Assembly (NCBI RefSeq): GCF_000003605.2
Contig: NW_003143800.1
Coordinates: 222,445-242,865, forward strand
Direction of reading: 5' to 3'
Origin: Saccoglossus kowalevskii
Taxonomy: Eukaryota > Hemichordata > Enteropneusta > Harrimaniidae
Length of the DNA stretch: 20,421 nt
A model generated the notes under the pieces. It was not told the DNA's origin, made no database searches, and worked only from the letters and a program-made list of their open reading frames with translations. Made by a program: the position numbers and the translations under genes. Positions 1 to 20,421 of the stretch are shown one piece after another (the stretch's first letter is position 1; each line of letters begins with the position of its first letter).

Positions 1-216
1 ATCTTTCCAGTCTCTAGACGTTACATTCAGATGATATTCAAGTTTTTTTTTTTTTTACTTTTTCGCAACTTCACAAACCAAGTTGCGATGGTACCCCTGT
101 CTATTAGACCTAAAGATTGCGTACTCGGTAATCTGAACGTAACATATGGCCACTTTCCTGTTAGCGATTCGCAAGTAGCTATTGTCTTTTTGCTGAGACC
201 GTCTGATGGAAATGTT

Positions 217-400
217 GGTGGTCGTTATACAAAGGTTAAAGTGTGAATAGGTCTACAACAGGGTGGTCGCTGGTCGCGTTGGACAGGTGGTCGCTATATC
301 CAGTGTCTTTAACGTGTAAATTGCGAAGGGACTGTACTAAGGTGGTCGCTATGAGCAGGTGGCCGCTCTGCACAGGTGGTCGTTAACACAGGTTTGACTG
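217..400 (+). repeat. Cluster of six GGTGGTCGCT motifs
   Basis: GGTGGTCG(C/T)T or a one-base variant occurs at 217, 262, 286, 341, 358 (GGTGGCCGCT) and 375, spaced 45, 24, 55, 17 and 17 bp. A further GGTGGTCG occurs near 609. The block ends in GTTTGACTGTA, whose complement TACAGTCAAAC would fit the outer end of a TA-inserting transposon. I infer a subterminal repeat array of a DNA transposon; the other end was not located. Confidence 0.4.
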
Positions 401-874
401 TATTTGGGAGATACATTACCAATGATATTATTACAAGATAAATGATACACTTCATTGAACACATACAACAATGCATATTCCCACAGAGATCAGTGACCTT
501 TGAATGTGTATCACCACTGATTAACAGAGTAGGAAATTCCTGCCCATCAGCACGCCCGAGACGGGCAACTTTCGTATCAGACTGGTTGAATTTCAAACTT
601 CCTTGTTCGGTGGTCGGGTAACATTTGACCACATTCTTCCGCCGAAATTAAAATAAAAGCTCTAAATGTGCTCTAAACATTCTAAACAGAAACGTGATCA
701 AAACAATGAAAATATTGCATTGACGTCGCACATCGCGACAGGCCGACACGCATTCTCAACCCACAACACAGAATTCATTGACTTATTAACATAATAATAG
801 GTACGTGACCTCGGATCAGGTCCTATCTCCCATGGTGCAGCGAGACTTCCGGTGACCCATAATCAGTTCTATCA

Positions 875-1180
875 TTGCGTAGTTTGTTTACAACGTTCTC
901 GTTTCACGTACAACATGTATCGTTTTTGGAGGATAGACCCTCCAACAAAGAACAGAAGTTAAGCTTGATCGAATTGCGGCAAATGAGGAGTATAACTATT
1001 CAAAACGTACACGTAAAATCGTTCCAAGCTGGAAGACTTGAGTTCAAGGAATGGCTGGTCACCGATGACTACGACAATCATACGGTGTATTGCCATATCT
1101 GCCGGGCTATTCACGGGCCATTATCAAACCGCAAAATACCAGACAAACTCTGTAAGTACGGAAAGGGATCGTTTGATTAG
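875..1180 (+). pseudogene. Possible hAT transposase N-terminal zinc-finger fragment
   Basis: A 101-codon ORF. Its second half reads SFQAGRLEFKEWLVTDDYDN then HTVYCHICRAIHGPLSNRKI and ends KYGKGSFD before a stop. The layout FQ...WLV.D...HTVYCHICR...G.F resembles the TTF-type zinc finger at the start of ZNF862-like hAT transposases (CxxC here is CHIC). The first 30 residues look unrelated, and no catalytic domain follows in any frame, so at most this is a relic. Alternatively it is a chance ORF. Confidence 0.3.
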
Positions 1181-1328
1181 ATTCTGACTATGGTTCAGAT
1201 TTTTCTGATTTAGCTGAGAGCAACAGTGACACAGATGTCTGAGATACACCATGTTTTGAATATGCATGTTCTCTACAGCTACTTTGTTGTTAAAATAAAC
1301 CGTGCATAGTATACAACTTGTGTTTATT

Positions 1329-1344
1329 TGTGTGTGTGTGTGTG
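1329..1344. repeat. TG dinucleotide microsatellite, 8 units
   Basis: An uninterrupted (TG)8 run in intron 8. No function is suggested. Confidence 0.9.
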
Positions 1345-1818
1345 AAAATAATGGTAACTGGTAACATTTTAGCAGGGCTTGTAACTTTTGAAAGTTACCA
1401 GCTCTGATGTCTGGTATGTAATCTGGACAAATTTGTAAATTATTTGGAATAGAATTAGTGAGGTTATTGAGCGCACAATTATTAACAACGATGGGGACGA
1501 CGCCAACAACATTTTTGCCTAAATATACCTTTCCCTTCCATTTTTGATGATATATACAAAACATATGATACATACAGGCAAGGTAAAAATCTAATTTGAG
1601 AGGCCCACCCTTTATTTACTATATGTATACAAACATTACCAGATATGGATAGCCTCACTGCTGTATTTGTAGAGTGCCTTTCTCAAATTAAAGTTGTTAG
1701 TGTTATGTACAACGAAATATCAGCTATTTTTTACATGGTTATTGCCATATCACAACCAAGGTAGTTCATAAGGTTGTTGCCATGGCAATTGTTATCACCT
1801 TATTACAAAAAGTTCCTG

Positions 1819-2125
1819 CATACTAAGCATCAAAGCAACCAAGCTGATAGTTTTCAAGAAGACAATAATATAATTTTTTTATCAAAACTGAAAAATATAT
1901 TCGTGTGTTGTCATGAAATGAACAAATCTCACAGGTACACCCATGGTACCTACATACAAGTATTGAAGCAACCGAGCTGGTAGTTTTCAAGAAGTCGAAA
2001 AATAAAATTTTTTACAAAAAAGGCCAGAAATATTTGCGAAAATAGAATTTAAGATATCATAATGAAATGAACAAATCTGACATGGTTCCCACATACCAAG
2101 CAATTATGCTGGTTTTCAAGAAGTA
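1819..2125 (+). repeat. Three diverged tandem modules of about 135 bp
   Basis: The phrase CATAC-AAGYAT-AAGCAACC-GCTG-TAGTTTTCAAGAAG recurs starting at 1819, 1953 and, shorter, 2092. Each of the first two copies is followed about 80-100 bp later by GAAATGAACAAATCT-ACA (near 1915 and 2063). The period is about 134-139 bp and is not a multiple of three throughout, so it is not a protein repeat. Copies are too diverged for recent expansion. Confidence 0.6.
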
Positions 2126-2225
2126 ATTTATCACAAAGTTGACATGGATAGTTAATCAATATATTACCGCAAGTCAGTGTATTTGTATTATAGGCATGAA
2201 ATATTGCATGACTACCAAGCAATGT

Positions 2226-2500
2226 TCATAATGCCAACGGACATGTATGTTCAATGCATGTATCAAGTTTGAACAAAAACTGTCTATGCACGACCTGCAT
2301 CTGGTTCCAGAATAGTAAAAATGTGTGATTTTGATGCATTTTTGGCATTAAAATGGCTTCCATTCGACCACCTTGAATTAGATCATGAAACAAATGCATA
2401 TGACTGATTATAACATCTGATTTACATAGGAAGTTTGAACTTGATCGGCCCAATCATGTGCGAGATATGGCCGGGTACAGACAGACGAACGCAAAGATGC
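2226..2500. repeat. Interspersed repeat ending in ACAGACAGACGAACG
   Basis: Contains TGTATCAAGTTTGAACAAAA (2258-2277) and ends with ACAGACAGACGAACGC (2477-2492). Both phrases recur in diverged form in intron 2 (9672-9900), which shows a dispersed family. A 75-codon minus-strand ORF lies in it but shows no recognisable domain. Confidence 0.45.
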
Positions 2501-2684
2501 ATGCACAAAGTTCAATCAATCGTCATTTTCAAATTTTATACAAACAGGGAGGAATTAAAGATGGCAAGTTTAAGTCATTCATATAAACATTTAACTTACT
2601 TTACGGTAACATGCAAATGGATATAAACATAACTGAATGTATATCCATATGAACATTTAGGTAAATGTAAATATGAATATTTAA

Positions 2685-2949
2685 AGAGAGGTTGTCGTCG
2701 CCAGATATGGACTCATATTACCAAAGATGGTGACTTTGACTTGAGCAGATCAACAAGTACAAACTGAGGCGTTACTAAGCTTTAATTACAAAATTTTTCA
2801 GGCAATTAGAAAGTATTCACCCTCGTCAATTAGTGCACACTGTGCCCAGGTCAAAACTCGTACATGTAATTTCCATTAGAAGAACTGCGAGAAAATCAAT
2901 GTTTATCAACACAAATGTTGCACATGCGCAGCGCGACGACCAAAGCCCT
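2685..2949. mobile_element. MITE flanked by TTAA (copy A)
   Basis: A 265-bp element. Its left end is AGAGAGGTTGTCGTCGC and the complement of its right end is AGGGCTTTGGTCGTCGC, 12 of 17 identical, including a shared GTCGTCGC. It is bounded by TTAA at 2681-2684 and 2950-2953. A TTAA duplication is typical of piggyBac and Kolobok elements. A second member is at 10741-10862. It has no ORF and is non-autonomous. Confidence 0.6.
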
Positions 2950-2994
2950 TTAACAAAATCAATGCATATGAACATTTAACTGAACTTGCATTTA

Positions 2995-3202
2995 CTGTGG
3001 AATACTTTATTTTAGCTGGAATTAATTTTCGCTGAAAAGGCTTTTTGGGCGTTTGCTTGGAATTTATTTTCACTGATTTTGGATGAGTTTAATGTGAAAA
3101 TATAGGAAAAAAAGTATATTCGCTGGATTTTATTTTCACGGAATCATCCCTTCAGCGAAAATAGCGAAAATAAATTCCAAGCGAAAATAAAGTATTCTAC
3201 AG
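2995..3202. mobile_element. Foldback MITE with TA target duplication
   Basis: A 208-bp element whose ends are CTGTGGAATACTTTATTTT and, complemented, CTGTAGAATACTTTATTTT, flanked by TA on both sides (2993-2994, 3203-3204). Inside, GGAATTTATTTTC and its inverted forms continue the pairing over much of the length, so it can fold into a long hairpin. The TA duplication suggests mobilisation by a Tc1/mariner transposase. No coding capacity. Confidence 0.75.
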
Positions 3203-3314
3203 TAGTACAAACCAGATAAATGTAATCTAGGACATGACAGTAGCCTAGAGCCAAGAAAAAATACAGCCCATTAGTTCATGTTTTACTTAATAAATGTAAG
3301 ATGAATGTACATAC

Positions 3315-17389
<14,075 letters not shown>

Positions 17390-17593
17390 TTTGGATCTAT
17401 TTTAATTTCAGCTGTACAACAAAAAAGAGTAAGCAGGTAAGCATTTATAGTACTTTGCTACGTCAATTTGAGCAGATGATGTTTACAACTTTTGTTTAAA
17501 TATGTAACGGAGTCTTAAATATTATAATACATTTATTATTATCAATTTTATTATATTAACATTATCGTTATTAATACAGCGTAAAATTAAATC

Positions 17594-17710
17594 ATTTTTA
17601 ATCCGCGGCTACGTTCCTGGCAGTGATGCTTTTCATTTTGCCCGGATGAGGTCCGGGAACGTGACGTCAGCGACGCCGAATGTAAAGCGGAAGCGGATTC
17701 GTGCATTGAA
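17594..17710 (-). promoter_or_regulatory. Candidate RanBPM promoter block (CpG-rich)
   Basis: A locally GC- and CpG-rich stretch in otherwise AT-rich DNA, about 200-320 bp upstream of the start codon. It contains an intact CRE, an ETS-like CGGAAG (17688-17693) and the palindrome CCCGGA-n5-TCCGGG (17641-17657). There is no TATA box. Calling it the promoter is an inference from position and composition. Confidence 0.45.
17662..17669. promoter_or_regulatory. Palindromic cAMP response element (CRE)
   Basis: A perfect 8-bp TGACGTCA, the full CREB/ATF consensus, in context AACGTGACGTCAGCG, 273 bp upstream of the RanBPM ATG. Binding is not shown by sequence. Confidence 0.5.
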
Positions 17711-19436
17711 CCACAGAAAGAATAACTCATCCTATTAGAAGCGTTCTCTCACACGACGAGCATAAGACCAACATAGCAAAAAATGACAAATCCAAACAAA
17801 CAATAACAACAATAAATAAACAGATAATATTCCATATACTTAGAAACCTGTCAATAATTATAACAATAATAATATTAATAAAAATTGTATTTCCTCTTTG
17901 TAAAACAAAATTACATGGGTACCAACAGCAAAAAAGAAAAAAAATAACAATGAAGAAAAAATATTGTAACTTTTAAATTAAATCCACTCAATAATTATAT
18001 AAAACACAATTATTTAAATTATAAATAAACTGTGTGTGTCACTGGTCCGCTTGAATGCGACATGGACGTATCTTGTGTTTTTTGAACAATCTGCCTGAAA
18101 ATCGGTTTTAGGTGTGTTTCGTTTTTTATTCATAATTTCCTTCTATGAGACCTCGTAAAAATGCAAGTTGAATCTCAACATAAAACATTTTTTTAACCTG
18201 AAAAGCCAAGTAAATATTATAAGAAACATACTGTCCAATTACAGCCAGACTTATCGTATAATCATGGAACTATAAACTATAAATAAATATACATCTCAAC
18301 TGAAATAAGCCTGAATGACGATTTATTCCATTCTATTCTATTTATTCCATCTTAACAGAGAAGGAATTATCATTCTTCACTCTACGTTTCTTACATAGCA
18401 CAGTTTTTTTTATGTTATTGTTGCCAGTAGCCTAGATATTTATGAAAAGACGGATTGTGTGGTAATCTCGATATCGACACTCTATAGCGGTATTTCTCTT
18501 CAAGACGCAATTCGTATTGTATTATTTGGTTTGCTTTTTGATACCAGTGGTCCGTTATTTTATTAAGGGGAACCGCTCAATCCCATGGATTGCACCAAAG
18601 AATCATGGGACACTATTGTTTATGTTGTTTACAATGTTAATCTATCTTTTGTTATCCATTGTTATTTTAATCCAGCAAGTAAATTTGTTGTGAGATTAGG
18701 CTTAACTGGAAGGTGCCCCTTTAATATAAGTTTCCAGAATACTAGTAGCCTTTTTACTGCGCCAAATTGGTTAAATCGTAGAAAGTACAGTGTCCAGTAC
18801 AATGATTTTATGTCCATAAAAATGAAAGTAATAAGTATAAATCCGTGTAATTAATTCTAAAATATCTGCAAATTTACAAAATTCGGCGACTCTTTATTTT
18901 CGTCGTTATATTGCCCGCCAGGTTGCAATTTCTGTTCCGGCAATTTGACACCAGAGGGCGCTCACACTTGTCTGATGTGATCAAAAACAAAGCAAAAACG
19001 TTCAAATCAAATTTCAAATTATTTTTGCTAATAAAAAGCAACCATTTTTGCTATAATTATTTATAACGTCTAAAACCTAATCCAATTTTAATTATTGTGC
19101 GCCGTTTTTGGGCCTGTCACCTGCGCAGTAAGTTAGAAGAACTAGGCGATTTTGCGTAGTCTTGCGAATTTAGATTTGAAATTCATTTATTTATATCACG
19201 GTTACTAGAAAATACTAGTAACTTAATATCCACTCTCCCATGTGATCGGTATTACTAGTACATGTATTCCCTCACTTGCTGTGTCGGAAGTGTCAGCTGA
19301 CTCGATGTTCACTTGTTTTAATAAATTATGTTGAGGGCGCACTCTGATTACCCATGTTGCTTAGAGACGCCGCCATATTGTCACTGTCGTTTTATTTGTC
19401 AACACTCGTTACCATCAATAAATGTCTTCTTTTCAG
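17711..19436. other. Spacer upstream of RanBPM
   Basis: Mostly AT-rich (for example 17760-18020) with short low-complexity stretches such as repeated ATTCCAT/ATTCTAT (18318-18350). An 89-codon plus-strand ORF at 18585-18854 has no recognisable domain and I treat it as non-coding. A CTCF-type motif at 18948-18961 is the only supported site. A GCCGCCATATTG (19369-19380) resembles a YY1 site ahead of the candidate plus-strand exon. Confidence 0.5.
18948..18961 (+). promoter_or_regulatory. CTCF-type core motif
   Basis: ACACCAGAGGGCGC agrees with the CTCF core CCASYAGRKGGCRS at 13 of 14 positions (first base A instead of C). It lies between the RanBPM promoter and the candidate plus-strand gene, where a boundary element would be plausible. 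CTCF is conserved across bilaterians; occupancy here is unknown. Confidence 0.4.
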
Positions 19437-19527
19437 GTCTGATTTTCAAAATAGAGAAATTCCGCCAAGGCGAGAATAAGTCAGACATGTCGTCGAATGC
19501 AGTGGCCAAGTTGCCACCTATTGCAAG
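19437..19527 (+). CDS. Candidate first coding exon of an unidentified plus-strand gene
   Basis: An acceptor-like tract ATGTCTTCTTTTCAG (ag at 19435-19436) is followed by 50 nt of possible 5' UTR. Then comes an ATG at 19487 encoding MSSNAVAKLPPIA, then AG and a donor gtatga at 19528. I do not recognise the protein. The open frame also extends upstream to an ATG at 19328, so the intron before it may not exist. A continuation is possible at 20140 (catctttag, then AAATACATATTTG in matching phase) but is not convincing. Confidence 0.25.
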
Positions 19528-20421
19528 GTATGAAAAATTGTGATTTTTTCCATGACATAAACATCATAATATCGGAGGTACTTTTCATTCATGGCTGGCT
19601 CGGCATCATCGTGATCATGTGTACTGCGGTCAGTTAGGATGTGACGGTTGTACCATTCAAGACATCCAAAATACGAAAATGAATACTGTATTTGCCATAT
19701 TAGTCGGCACATGTACTTACGTTAATGACGGGTGGTTAAAATATCATATTCTAAAGTTGCACCCTGAGCATCAATGTACAGGAGGTCATGGAGCAATTTT
19801 GACTTATTTGATGTTCTTAATTTTCGGAAAATGTTCTGGGAGTTTATCTTTATACAGGGCTTTGAAGTTATGAAGCAACAATCTCAGAGTATCATATAAA
19901 CCAGGGATTGGGATGGAAGCATCAAAGACAACTGATGTGGTGTCCAACTTGTTTGCCTTGGTGCCCTTTGAAAAATAAAATATACGATTTTTCCTAAGAC
20001 AATTTTATCAAATTAAAAAAAATAAAACTGAATGACCTATATAATGCATGTTTACCTTTGTAACCTACAGTTATTACTTATTAATACTAGATGATTGTTC
20101 AACAATGATAATAATAATAATTGTTTTTTGCATCTTTAGAAATACATATTTGATTCAGTACATGTATATAGCAATGTAATATGCTACATGTAATGGTTGC
20201 AGTGGTAACATAGAAAATAAAGTCTTAACACTGTATACACAGCAAAAAACACACAATTATGTCAACAAGTACATGTCTCAAACCTCTGCTTATTTACTGC
20301 ACCAAATTGTTTTGTTATAAAATTGACTCAGCACTGTGTTCTATATCGCCATTTGGTGCAGCACATGTGTGTTCTGGCATGAGTATTAAACTCACAATGT
20401 TATCGATATTAATCCGAGGAG
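19528..20421. other. Right flank, no supported feature
   Basis: AT-rich sequence. If the plus-strand exon is real this is its first intron. An ORF of 84 codons at 19619-19873 shows no domain, with scattered cysteines and an opening that overlaps low-complexity sequence; I treat it as chance. I see no repeat with definable ends. Confidence 0.4.

Larger units (their letters stand above)
1..3314 (-). other. RanBPM intron 8 (5' part)
   Basis: Everything left of the exon 8 donor. I searched for the next expected CTLH exon (family segment IQKLVLAGRMGEAIE) on the minus strand and did not see it, so the intron is at least 3.3 kb. It is filled with repeats: the GGTGGTCGCT cluster, a possible hAT-like ORF fragment, diverged 135-bp modules and two MITEs, each listed separately. 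The stretch 1181-1780 shows only AT-rich sequence and a short TG run. Confidence 0.7.

Noticed and set aside
309-632. 107-codon minus-strand ORF near the left edge as the next RanBPM exon or a transposon protein
   Set aside because: It has no similarity to the CTLH/CRA region that should come next and no recognisable transposase motif. It overlaps the GGTGGTCGCT repeat block.
18563-18724. Another possible TTAA-flanked MITE (TTAAGGGGAACCGC on the left, TTAAAGGGGCACC complemented on the right)
   Set aside because: The inverted match is only about 8 bases and is offset by one base relative to the TTAA on the right. Chance is likely in AT-rich DNA.
18585-18854. 89-codon plus-strand ORF starting MDCTKESWDTIVYVVY
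   Set aside because: No recognisable domain, irregular composition, no splice context, and it overlaps the weak TTAA candidate.

Overview
The window is animal nuclear DNA. It is AT-rich, with short exons flanked by GT and AG, introns of 0.3 to 7.8 kb, and many short DNA-transposon remnants. There is no bacterial or viral gene organisation. The repeat phrases suggest a marine invertebrate (invertebrate deuterostome or lophotrochozoan), but I cannot name a species from sequence alone.

The only gene I can firmly identify is on the minus strand: the 5' two-thirds or so of a Ran-binding protein 9/10 (RanBPM) gene, the metazoan counterpart of yeast Gid1 and a scaffold of the CTLH/GID E3 ubiquitin ligase. 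Eight coding exons join in phase to give about 282 residues. They encode a short N-terminus, a complete SPRY domain, a LisH motif and the first residues of CTLH. The rest of CTLH and the C-terminal CRA region lie beyond the left edge. Minus-strand order is: promoter-like CpG-rich block with a CRE (about 17600-17700), exon 1 (17197-17389), exon 2 (16748-16859), a 7.8-kb intron 2, exon 3 (8849-8901), exon 4 (8006-8173), a 3.1-kb intron 4, a 23-nt microexon 5 (4849-4871), exon 6 (4350-4451), exon 7 (3719-3801), exon 8 (3315-3427), then at least 3.3 kb of intron 8 running off the window.

The introns hold most of the remaining structure. Intron 8 has a cluster of GGTGGTCGCT motifs, a possible broken hAT zinc-finger ORF, diverged modules of about 135 bp, a TTAA-flanked MITE and a TA-flanked foldback MITE. 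Intron 4 has a 1494-bp non-autonomous element with 17-bp perfect terminal inverted repeats, and a perfect 8-copy 26-bp minisatellite 19 bp from the exon 4 donor. Intron 2 has a second TTAA-flanked MITE, a G-rich quadruplex-type tract, a 542-bp inverted-repeat element and a 905-bp element with 33-bp terminal inverted repeats and an 8-bp target duplication.

To the right of the RanBPM promoter (17.7-20.4 kb) I see AT-rich spacer, a good CTCF-type motif, and one candidate plus-strand first coding exon (19437-19527) of a gene I do not recognise. I found no operon, defence locus, CRISPR, rRNA or tRNA, and nothing that looks like an undescribed multi-gene system. The most useful leads are the minisatellite carrying decoy splice donors and the set of structurally defined, unclassified transposons.
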